Source: Arthrobacter sp. PsM3
GTDB lineage: Bacteria; Actinomycetota; Actinomycetes; Actinomycetales; Micrococcaceae
Direction: 5' to 3'
NCBI RefSeq assembly: GCF_030433895.1
Contig: NZ_JARUXE010000031.1
Coordinates: 1 to 57,703 of the forward strand
DNA: 57,703 nt
The notes under the pieces are model-generated. The model ran no database searches, was not told the origin of the DNA, and saw only the letters and a list, made by a program, of their open reading frames with translations. The position numbers and the translations under genes were made by a program. Positions 23,461-31,053 of the stretch are shown in pieces; the stretch's first letter is position 1; each line of letters begins with the position of its first letter.

Positions 23461-24710
23461 GCACCACACACGAGCAGTTCCTCGCGGATTTCGCGACGAT
23501 GTCCAGCTTCGGCGCGACGCCCGGCGGCGGCGTTGAACGGCAGGCCGGCACGGCGGCCGACCATGCCACCCGGACGTGGTTCAGCCAGTGGCTGGCACAG
23601 CACGGGTACACCGAAACCGTAGACGAGGCAGGCAACCAGTTCGGCACCATGGAACTGGTGCCCGGCGCCCCGTACGTGCTGGTCGGCTCGCACCTGGACT
23701 CCCAGCCGCTGGCCGGCCGCTACGACGGGGCCTACGGCGTGCTCGCCGCGGCCCACGCGGGCACCCGCCTTGCGGCGGAGGCCCGGGCCGGGAACCTGGA
23801 CCCCATCTACAATCTGGCCGTCGTGAACTGGTTCAACGAGGAAGGCAGCCGCTTCGGCCCCAGCATGATGGGAAGCGGGGTCTTCACCGGGAAGCTGGAG
23901 CTGGACGTCGCCCTGGCAACGGCCGATCCGGCGGGCACGACCGTAGCCGAAGCCCTGGCCACAGGGCACCGCGCCGCGGACGGGAGGGCCCCGGTCCTCG
24001 CCCAGGTGGCCCGCTACGCCGAAATCCACATCGAGCAGGGCCGGGACCTGGAGGAGAGCGGCACCCACGTGGGGATCGTGGACCGCACCTGGGCCGCCAG
24101 CAAGTACCGCGTGAGCGTGGACGGAGCCCAGTCCCACACAGGCGCGACCCGCATGGGGGACCGCCGTGACGCCCTTTACGGCGCCGCACTGGTCATCGCC
24201 GCCGCACGTGAACTGACCGCGGAATTTGAACCCGGATTACTGCATACCTCGGTATCCGAGCTGCTCGTCCTGCCGAACTCGCCGGTGACGATCGCGCGGC
24301 AAGTGCTGATGAACCTGGACCTCCGCTCCCCGGACGAGTCCGTGCTGGCCCTCGCCATGGAGCGGCTGGGCAAGCGGATTGTCGACGCCGAGCACGATTC
24401 CCGCACGGAGATCCGCCTCGACCTCACGCACAACTGGGGGGTGCTGTCCTACCAGCCCAACGGAGTGGCGCTGGGCAAAGCCAGCGCGGACGGCCTGGGC
24501 TATACCCACAAGGAGGTCATGACCGTCGCCGGGCACGATTCGACCAATATGAAGGATGTGGTTCCGACCGTGATGCTCTTCGTTCCCAGCGTGGAGGGCA
24601 TCTCACACAACGAGGCCGAATACACCCGCGACGAGGACGCACTGCGCGGCGTAGAGCTGCTCACCGACGTCACGCGGCGGCTCGTCCGGGGCGAACTGGA
24701 AGAGAACTGA
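23457..24710 (+). CDS. Zn-dependent hydrolase, hydantoinase/carbamoylase family
   Basis: A 417-residue M20-type amidase like N-carbamoyl-L-amino-acid hydrolase or allantoate amidohydrolase. Metal-site motifs occur in order: GSHLDSQPLAGRYDGAYGVL, NWFNEEGSRF, HIEQGRDLE, GAQSHTGATRM, AGHDSTNM and FVPSVEGISHNEAEYT. These enzymes release ammonia and CO2 from ureido groups. Coupled translation with the upstream amidohydrolase suggests sequential steps: ring or amide opening, then ureide hydrolysis, with the M20 deacylase as a third hydrolase. Cytoplasmic. The precise substrate is unknown. Confidence 0.9.
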   Translation: MSTTHEQFLADFATMSSFGATPGGGVERQAGTAADHATRTWFSQWLAQHGYTETVDEAGNQFGTMELVPGAPYVLVGSHLDSQPLAGRYDGAYGVLAAAHAGTRLAAEARAGNLDPIYNLAVVNWFNEEGSRFGPSMMGSGVFTGKLELDVALATADPAGTTVAEALATGHRAADGRAPVLAQVARYAEIHIEQGRDLEESGTHVGIVDRTWAASKYRVSVDGAQSHTGATRMGDRRDALYGAALVIAAARELTAEFEPGLLHTSVSELLVLPNSPVTIARQVLMNLDLRSPDESVLALAMERLGKRIVDAEHDSRTEIRLDLTHNWGVLSYQPNGVALGKASADGLGYTHKEVMTVAGHDSTNMKDVVPTVMLFVPSVEGISHNEAEYTRDEDALRGVELLTDVTRRLVRGELEEN

Positions 24711-24783
24711 CAGCGTTGCGGTGAAGGTGCTGGTGCGTTCTTAGGAGACGGGCCGGCGGAGGCAGGCCGGCGAGAGGGCCGCG

Positions 24784-25773
24784 TCAGCCCTGGCTTCGCC
24801 TGCCCGGGCGCACGAGCGTGGCCCACAGGTGCCACAGCATCGCAGCGAGGGTGGCGAGGAATGCGGCGACAGCCAGCCACAGCTCCGTGCGGCCAATCAG
24901 CGCCACCAGGGGAAGGTGGTCAGCGCGCCCCAGGTAGATCCCGGCCACGGCGTACATGCCCAGGGGGAAGATGACGCTCCAGAGGCCCGGTTCGTAGGAC
25001 AGGGGCACCCGGTGGATCACGTGCCTCCACCATCCGGCCGCGAGGAGGACCGGGAAGAGCCACGAGGCGAAGGCCCAGAACACGACGGAGGAACCGGCCA
25101 CGAGCCCCCGTGTCGCATCCACCATCGGCGCGCCGGCCATTTCGACGATCCGCGCGCCGGCGAGGACACTGATCGCCATGGCACCCATGGCCACGAAGTA
25201 CGGCGGGCGCAGGTCCTCGGCCCGGATGGGATAGGTCATGAGCCGCAGCGAGACGAAGATCCCCACGGCGGCGTACAGGATGAGCCCCACCGACCAGGCG
25301 ACGACGGCGGCCAGCGCCAGGACCGCGCGCAGGTCCGGCCCGGCGAGGGGTTCCAGCGACGCCGCCGCGACCGCCACGGACTGGCTGGCCACACACCAGA
25401 TGAACCAGCTGCCGTTGGCGTCCTTCAGCACGGGGCGTTCGTCCCGGCCCAGCACGGCGGTCCACGGCACAACGTAGCCAAGCACCACCCAGGCGAGTAC
25501 CGCGACGGCGAAAAGCGCCGCCGTCGTCCCCGGCCACCCCGCCATCCCCAGGCGCACGCCGAGCACATTCGTACCGGCGATGAAGGTGAAGAATCCGAAC
25601 GCCCGGCCGGGGTCCAGGAAGTCGCGGCGCATGTCGGCGCGGAACCTGGCCAGCCGCACCAGGCTGAGAACCAGGATCACGGCGTAAGAGACCGCACAGA
25701 CCACAAGGAGTGCTGCCGAGAGTGCGTCGAAGCCTTCCAGCTCAAGACCCACCGAGATGATCCCGCTGGCCAT
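24784..25773 (-). CDS. Tellurite-resistance/dicarboxylate transporter (TDT) family, apparent 5' frameshift
   Basis: A multi-helix membrane protein of 329 residues in the TDT/SLAC1 fold, with TM pattern and motifs such as MASGIISVGLELEG and SYEPGLWSVIFPLGMYAVA. Members move C4-dicarboxylates, sulfite or other anions. This open frame starts at MASGII, which in relatives is the middle of the first helix. Upstream, a frame from ATG 25864 encodes MATAPVKRNPLGSRV and then LTPGYFALT, the expected N-terminus, but it is out of frame by one base at about 25774-25778. Either an extra T has inactivated the gene, or the sequence has an error. There is no RBS at 25773. Confidence 0.75.
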   Translation of the reverse strand: MASGIISVGLELEGFDALSAALLVVCAVSYAVILVLSLVRLARFRADMRRDFLDPGRAFGFFTFIAGTNVLGVRLGMAGWPGTTAALFAVAVLAWVVLGYVVPWTAVLGRDERPVLKDANGSWFIWCVASQSVAVAAASLEPLAGPDLRAVLALAAVVAWSVGLILYAAVGIFVSLRLMTYPIRAEDLRPPYFVAMGAMAISVLAGARIVEMAGAPMVDATRGLVAGSSVVFWAFASWLFPVLLAAGWWRHVIHRVPLSYEPGLWSVIFPLGMYAVAGIYLGRADHLPLVALIGRTELWLAVAAFLATLAAMLWHLWATLVRPGRRSQG

Positions 25774-25864
25774 AAGTGAGTGCGAAGTACCCCGGCGTGA
25801 GCGTCTGCACCGCTTGTGAGACGCGGGAGCCGAGGGGGTTGCGTTTCACCGGGGCAGTGGCCAT

Positions 25865-26032
25865 GGCACCCAGCTTAGGGCTTGCTGATTCCGGCTAGCC
25901 GCTCCTCCACAGCAGCGTGGCGGAGTGCCAGCGCCGCCTGGACCAAAGCCGCGTCCTGCGGAACTGCTCGAAGACATCGTCAAGTACCTCGCAGACGATT
26001 AGACGCCGTGGCGCCGCGGGGCCCTACGGAAG
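25865..26032. other. Decayed spacer with possible gene tails
   Basis: On the minus strand VQAALALRHAAVEERLAGIS followed by a stop has gene-like codon use, as does ELLEDIVKYLADD on the plus strand. Both are too short to assign and have no start. They look like ends of deleted genes. Confidence 0.3.
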
Positions 26033-26080
26033 GGGAAAGCCGACGACGGCGGGCGCCTGCCCGCCGTCGTCCGCTTTCCC
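26033..26080. terminator. Strong bidirectional hairpin
   Basis: GACGACGGCGGGC and GCCCGCCGTCGTC pair around GCCT, extended by AAAGC/GCTTT after a mismatch. It sits 20 bases past the stop of the PhoD-like fragment on the minus strand. The core matches the terminator at 17478-17510. Confidence 0.65.
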
Positions 26081-26099
26081 TAAGTGACGTCTACCCCCG

Positions 26100-26992
26100 C
26101 TACTGCAGCCCCGGCTCCCCGTCCTGGATCGCGAACGACGCCTTCGTGCTGACCGCGGAACCCGGCGTCGTGACGTAGTCCAGCGTCCGGAAGTCAGCGG
26201 TCATCGCGTCCTTGGTGATCTTCGTTTTCACGTAGCCGCGGTTGTCGTTGTAGAACTTCAGGTGCGGGTTCCAGGCCATGGCCGCGTCCGTCGTGGAGCT
26301 TGTGCCGTTGCCGGTGGACGAGATCGACGTGCACACCAGCTCCGACCCCACCACGGGTGACGCAGGATCCTTGTAGTCCACCTTCACGTCGTTTGCCCAG
26401 TTGCGGTGCACGTCGCCGGTGAGGACCACGGCGTTGCGCACGTTCGCGTCCACCCAGCCCTGCGTGATGCGGCGGCGCGATGCGGCGTAGCCGTCCCACC
26501 CGTCCATCGAGACGTCGTCGATCTCCGGTGCCTGGTTCCGGTCGCGCTCGGCGAAGAACACCTGCTGGCCCAGGATGTCCCAGCGCTGCGTGGAGTTCCT
26601 GAAGCCGTCCAGCAGCCACCTCTCCTGCTCCGCGCCGGTGATGGTGCGGTCCTCGGCCAGGCGCTCGGCCACGTTCTTCTTCCAGCCGTCGCCGGCCAGC
26701 TGGTCGTCCCGGTACTGCCGGGTGTCCATCATGTGGAAGTTGGCCAGCTGGCCCCACTGGATGGTGCGGTAGATCTTCATGTCGAACCCGGCCGGCACGG
26801 ACGAGGGCCGCAGCGGCATGTTCTCGTAGTACGCCTGGAACGCGGCGGCGCGGCGCTGCCGGAAATGCTCGGTGGTGTCGTTCAGCTGCCCGGCGTCGGT
26901 GTTCTCCGGGATCTCGTCCGCCCAGTTGTTGTCCACCTCATGGTCATCCCACACCACCAGCCACGGTGCGATCGCGTGCGCGGCCTGCAGAA
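26100..26992 (-). pseudogene. PhoD-like alkaline phosphatase, 5'-truncated
   Basis: The C-terminal 285-295 residues of a PhoD-family phosphodiesterase/phosphatase. Visible motifs are VWDDHEVDNNW, FHMMDTRQYRDDQ, ILGQQVFF, TGDVHRNWAND and the tail SFAIQDGEPGL. Family members are about 500 residues with a Tat signal and the first metal ligands upstream. Here that half is missing. The frame continues back through QAAHAIAPWLVV to about 26990, where it abuts a Fic-domain fragment. Without the N-terminal Asp and export signal it is presumably inactive. Confidence 0.75.
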
Positions 26993-27165
26993 CGGCATGA
27001 CGTGCAGCAGTTCCCGCACGGTGCGGCCGTAGCCGTCGTTGAACGGGTGGATGGTCTCGAACTGAGCGCGCGCGATGGCGGACTGGATAATGGCGGGCAC
27101 ATTGGTACGGCGCGGGGTCTTCGACGCCGAACTCTGCCTCACCCAGGCTTTCTGCCAGGGCGGTG
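26993..27165 (-). pseudogene. Fic-domain fragment
   Basis: The minus strand encodes VPAIIQSAIARAQFETIHPF and then NDGYGRTVREL, which matches the Fic catalytic loop HPFxDGNGRxGR with the second G-N changed to G-Y and the later G to V. Fic enzymes transfer AMP or related groups to proteins. The N-terminal helices are out of frame or absent, and the 3' side runs into the PhoD remnant. The loop changes suggest relaxed selection. Confidence 0.6.
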
Positions 27166-27672
27166 ACCCCGGGGGAAGCGAACTATGTACTGCCTGCGAT
27201 AAGCGTCGGGTTGAACGCTTTGTTTTGCTGCCCGGTCATTCCGGTCAGGTAGCTGGGGGTCTGGAGGACAGTTCCATGTCGACCCATCTGTCAGAATATC
27301 CATTGGATCCTGAATTTCATACCGCGAAATTCCAGAATCGCGCAGGAATTCGCTCATTTAGTCCCACAAGGGGCCTACATCCACGGCACGGCCTAGTCGC
27401 CGGCCCTTCCGCCTTCAGCCAACGCTGCGTTACAGCCCCTAATTTTTCCCCATAACCGATAGCTAACCATTGCCAGACGGGCTTTATCGCCTTGATTCAC
27501 CACGCGATTCGCCGTAATCTTCTGGGGAATCAACCGCTTAGAGGCCTGCAGGGGCACTTTGGCCCTGCTATCGTGCGCCCAGGAAAAATAGGCTGTTACG
27601 GCCCTCAAGACTTGAGACGCCAAGCCGAATACGGGTGTCCCGACATCGGAATTCTAGAATCGTGGTGGAATC
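27166..27672. other. No gene recognised
   Basis: About 500 bases of lower GC between the Fic remnant and the next gene. Short frames have no RBS or known motif. The promoter of the 453-residue membrane protein should lie near the right end. Confidence 0.4.
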
Positions 27673-29034
27673 ATGCTGCAAAACACTCCTCCCGAAATAC
27701 TTGCCATGCAATATGGCCACCATCTGATAGGACTCTTACAAAACACCAGACGATGGTTGAAACGGCGGGTCGTCGACATGGAATTCATCGACGCCGAAAC
27801 CGCCCGCGTAAATGTGAGCCTTGACATTGACCTGACCGCAGAAAATCACGGCGACTACGTGCAGGAGGTTTTCACCGGGCACCTTCCAGCACTTCTTATT
27901 CCTATCGGACTTAAGAACGTCTCCTATGCAGGGCTACACGCCGTGGATTTCGAAGACCGACATATCAGCATCCTCACCACCGAGCAGACGAAACAAATCA
28001 TCGATGCGGTAGCCGACCTGGAAGAGCTCGCTCTCCCGTGGTCACACTTGGCGTCACAGTTGCCGAATTCGTTGAGGCTGCTGATACTTCCGCGCGAATA
28101 CCTGGAGCGACATGATCTCCGATACAGCTACCTGGCTCCCTTTCAGATCACTGACCCCCGCCACGCCTTGGAGAGATTCTGGACTGCGGGAAGACCGATC
28201 AAGTTCTGTTTAGACCTACTTGGCGCAGAGACCCCAGAAACCTACCACTTCGAGATTCAGGCGCCTCAAGGCAGCATTATCCATGACACGTGCCTCGATA
28301 CACGGGGGTCCGAGACGCCTGGCAAGCCCCCTGGGGCCGCAGAATTGCAAAGGCACGGCGGCCTCGCGGATCGACGATGGAAAACACCTCGGGTTGCCAA
28401 CATCTACATCCGCTACGAGGGGCATCACCCTCCCGAACGGCTGAGATCCCATCTTAGATACGCACTCTGGCTCGGGCTGGACCCACAGAACGTCTTACTC
28501 GGGCCAATGCTGACCGCGCTGAACTCGGCCCTGATACTGGGCGGCAACGCGATCGTCGTATCACAGTTGCAGACCTTTACGGATCCTGGCGAGGTGACAG
28601 GCCCATACTTTCAAGGTGCGTCATTCTTTCTCGCCCTGGCCACTGGCTACCTGGGATATATGTCAGTTCCTGGCCAACACGAAGTTAGCCATTGGCTCTA
28701 CCGGTCTGTCCGGCGCTGGATCATGTTCGCTGGAGGCGTCACCTTCGCAGGCCTCATGGCATCTCTCGTCGGCGTCCCGCTGATTCTCGCGGCCGACAAG
28801 GCAAACGAACCGGGTTCGAAGCCGGCCTCCTCGCTGATGAGCATTGCCACTGCGGTCGTTCCCTGGGCCAGCAATGTGGCTTTCATCTTGGCCTTGGCCG
28901 CCGCAGCTGTTCTTGGCATCGTCTATTGGCGGGCATCAGAACGGGGGGCAAGCAACTACGTGGTCAAGAAAAAAGACAAGATTGGCGCCACCGTCAATAG
29001 CGGCAGGGCGGCAGCAACCGTCACCATCGGATAG
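27673..29034 (+). CDS. Hypothetical four-helix membrane protein with large cytoplasmic domain
   Basis: A 453-residue protein of no family I recognise. The N-terminal 265 residues are soluble, with alternating strands and helices and no nucleotide-binding motif. Four predicted membrane helices follow at about 277-298, 314-332, 347-373 and 392-419, then a 34-residue basic tail (VVKKKDKIG). GGTGG stands 4 bases before ATG 27673. GC content and codon bias are lower than in chromosomal genes. It lies between Fic/PhoD debris and the Wadjet operon, in the same accessory zone as a second unknown membrane protein at 36984. A defence effector that acts on the membrane is conceivable but unproven. Confidence 0.65.
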   Translation: MLQNTPPEILAMQYGHHLIGLLQNTRRWLKRRVVDMEFIDAETARVNVSLDIDLTAENHGDYVQEVFTGHLPALLIPIGLKNVSYAGLHAVDFEDRHISILTTEQTKQIIDAVADLEELALPWSHLASQLPNSLRLLILPREYLERHDLRYSYLAPFQITDPRHALERFWTAGRPIKFCLDLLGAETPETYHFEIQAPQGSIIHDTCLDTRGSETPGKPPGAAELQRHGGLADRRWKTPRVANIYIRYEGHHPPERLRSHLRYALWLGLDPQNVLLGPMLTALNSALILGGNAIVVSQLQTFTDPGEVTGPYFQGASFFLALATGYLGYMSVPGQHEVSHWLYRSVRRWIMFAGGVTFAGLMASLVGVPLILAADKANEPGSKPASSLMSIATAVVPWASNVAFILALAAAAVLGIVYWRASERGASNYVVKKKDKIGATVNSGRAAATVTIG

Positions 29035-29186
29035 GATTTTTTGACGACATCAGCACGGATTCTTCGAGCTGGATGGTACCAACGGGAACTAGGCGGCTGA
29101 CTGTTCGGTGATTTCCTTGGGTCTCAAGCGCCTCGCCGAGATCACAACGTCCGGGGATCCGCCGCTAACGTCAGCACCCCGGGGAT

Positions 29187-29660
29187 TCACGTCAGCGCCG
29201 GCCCGCTTCCCGGCGTTTCTGCTGCCGGCAGTGATTCCAGATAGCGCTTCAGGCTTGCCCAGTTGGCGGCTTCCTGGCGTTTGCCGATTCGGCCGATGAT
29301 CGGGGAGAGGAACTTGAGCGCGCCTCGGGGCTGGATGTCCCATGACCAGCGCAGGAGTGTGCCCCCAGCAGCGGGCTCGAAGGTGAGGACCCCTCGGATA
29401 GTGGCCGAGGACATGCTTGTCGTGTTCGCGAGCCGCGTAGGGCGCTGGTACTCCGTGGTTTTCAGGAGCATGGTCAGTGGCCGTCCCCTGGACTTTGTGG
29501 TCACTTTGAACTGCGTCCCGTTTCTCATGGATCCGCCGGTGACTTTCTCGACATGCAGGATGCGGGGGTTGTATCTGGGCTCGTTCCGTTCGTCGGCGAC
29601 GAAGTCGAAGACTTCACTCAGTGGTCGACCGATGACAATCTCACCTTGGATGCTGGTCAT
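29187..29660 (-). CDS. SRPBCC-family protein
   Basis: A 157-residue START/Bet v 1-like protein. The N-terminal VIGRPLSEVFDFVADERNEP and YNPRILHVEKV, the central FKVTTKSRGRPL, and the C-terminal SPIIGRIGKRQEAANWASLK are typical of SRPBCC polyketide-cyclase/Coq10-like proteins, which bind hydrophobic ligands in a cavity. The start at 29660 lies inside the last 20 bases of jetD in another frame, so it may be translated from the jet mRNA. Whether it belongs functionally with Wadjet or is a passenger cannot be told. A start at 29720 would lie deeper inside jetD and has no RBS. Confidence 0.75.
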   Translation of the reverse strand: MTSIQGEIVIGRPLSEVFDFVADERNEPRYNPRILHVEKVTGGSMRNGTQFKVTTKSRGRPLTMLLKTTEYQRPTRLANTTSMSSATIRGVLTFEPAAGGTLLRWSWDIQPRGALKFLSPIIGRIGKRQEAANWASLKRYLESLPAAETPGSGPALT

Positions 29661-31053
29661 TATCTTGGCGCCTCCCGGCAACTTTGGGTCCACCGGCGTC
29701 GCGAACGGGGGACGGGGCAATCCGACGGCATCCGTCCGGCAGTCTCTCCGAGGCCCAGTCCCAGCGGATCAGCTCCTGTTCCAGTCTGACGGATTTTCCG
29801 AACTGGTCATTGCCGAGGGCTTCATAGAGCGCAGACTCTTCCGTGGTCAGCCTGCTCAGCGCAGCCCGGGACGGCGTCGGCTCGCTGCTCCACGCGTCAC
29901 GGTGCGCCAGCAGCGTTGCCTCGTCCATCAGCACGCTGACCACGTGCGGGTGCACGGCCCGGAGCTGGTCGAGGATGCGGAAGCCGTGAGTGTCCTGATC
30001 GCCCCAGTACCGGACCCCGCAGTCGCGGAGCCAGCGGGCATCTCTCAGCGACGAAAAACCGTATCCGCCGCCGAACAGGGCCAGCGTGCCGGGGGCCTTC
30101 GGCAGGGCGAGGAAGTTCACCAGGTTCTCGGTAATGATCACACTCTGGACGGGGAGGTTCAGCGTGCTGAACGCCTCTGCCGTGACGGTCAGGTCCCGTG
30201 CCTCGCCCAGCAGTGGCATGCCGGGATCCAGCGCCCGGAACCTGACGAGCTCGGGCGGATGCAGAAAACCATGCCTCGCGGCGAAGCGTGCCGCTGACGT
30301 CCGGACCGTCGCCTGCCCCAGCAACGACCCCGGCTCCGAAGGCGCCTCCGGAACGGCATCGTCGTCCCCAGCGTCCCCGGGAACCGGCAGGCCGACCTGT
30401 AGCTCCGCGGCCATCTTCTCAATAACTTCTCTGTGGCTCTCGATGAACTTGGTGTGCACTCCGGGCAGGCTGAGTTGCCGCACGTAGACGCCGGGTTCCG
30501 GGTTGTCCCGCAGCCAGAGGGCCACCCGCGCGGCGGTCAGCGCGTCGTCGCCGAGTTCCAGCAGGCGAAGCGGCCGCCTCAGCGCCCACGTACGGAAGGC
30601 AGGGTCCAGCGCTGACAACTCGTCGGCGAGCCCGCGGAACCGCGCCGCGTCCCTGGACTTCCCCACGAACGCAATCTCATCCTCAGCAGAACCAAACACC
30701 GCCGCGGCAGGCAGCAGGTTGGACCCGATGGTGCTGCGGCCCACCTCCGCGGTCTCCAAGGTGAAGTGACCTACGGCAGCAAACAACTCCGCCGCCCACG
30801 CCCGGGCCGCGGCGTAGTCACTCCGGAGCGTGGCCGCCGTCGGGCGTTTTAGCGGGCGGCGTCGCGGATAGACGCCACTGGGGTCCATCAGCTCGCGCAG
30901 CAGCGTCCCGCTGTCCCAGGCCTTCTGCGACTGGGCGCGGAGCATCGCCAGTGTGGTCCAGCCCTGGGCCCGCACAGCGGAGGCCTCAGCGCGGAGGTCC
31001 CTTCCCAAACCTCGCAAGCTCGGTTCGGGGCCCTCGGGACGCCGCTTAGGCAC
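29641..31053 (-). CDS. jetD: Wadjet subunit JetD, Toprim-like nuclease
   Basis: The DNA-cleaving subunit of the Wadjet plasmid-defence system, 470 residues. The N-terminal half is the DUF3322 region. The C-terminal DUF2220 domain is Toprim-like, with E309 in ITENLVNFLALP and D352/D354 in YWGDQDTHGF, as expected for a metal-dependent topoisomerase-VI-like active site. The later SRLTTEESALYEAL and LEQELIRWDWA match JetD. The GTG start at 31053 overlaps the end of jetC by 8 bases. The tail past DWASERLP is longer and less conserved-looking than in JetD proteins I recall. It works with the JetABC SMC complex to cut closed circular plasmids. Confidence 0.9.
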   Translation of the reverse strand: MPKRRPEGPEPSLRGLGRDLRAEASAVRAQGWTTLAMLRAQSQKAWDSGTLLRELMDPSGVYPRRRPLKRPTAATLRSDYAAARAWAAELFAAVGHFTLETAEVGRSTIGSNLLPAAAVFGSAEDEIAFVGKSRDAARFRGLADELSALDPAFRTWALRRPLRLLELGDDALTAARVALWLRDNPEPGVYVRQLSLPGVHTKFIESHREVIEKMAAELQVGLPVPGDAGDDDAVPEAPSEPGSLLGQATVRTSAARFAARHGFLHPPELVRFRALDPGMPLLGEARDLTVTAEAFSTLNLPVQSVIITENLVNFLALPKAPGTLALFGGGYGFSSLRDARWLRDCGVRYWGDQDTHGFRILDQLRAVHPHVVSVLMDEATLLAHRDAWSSEPTPSRAALSRLTTEESALYEALGNDQFGKSVRLEQELIRWDWASERLPDGCRRIAPSPVRDAGGPKVAGRRQDNDQHPR

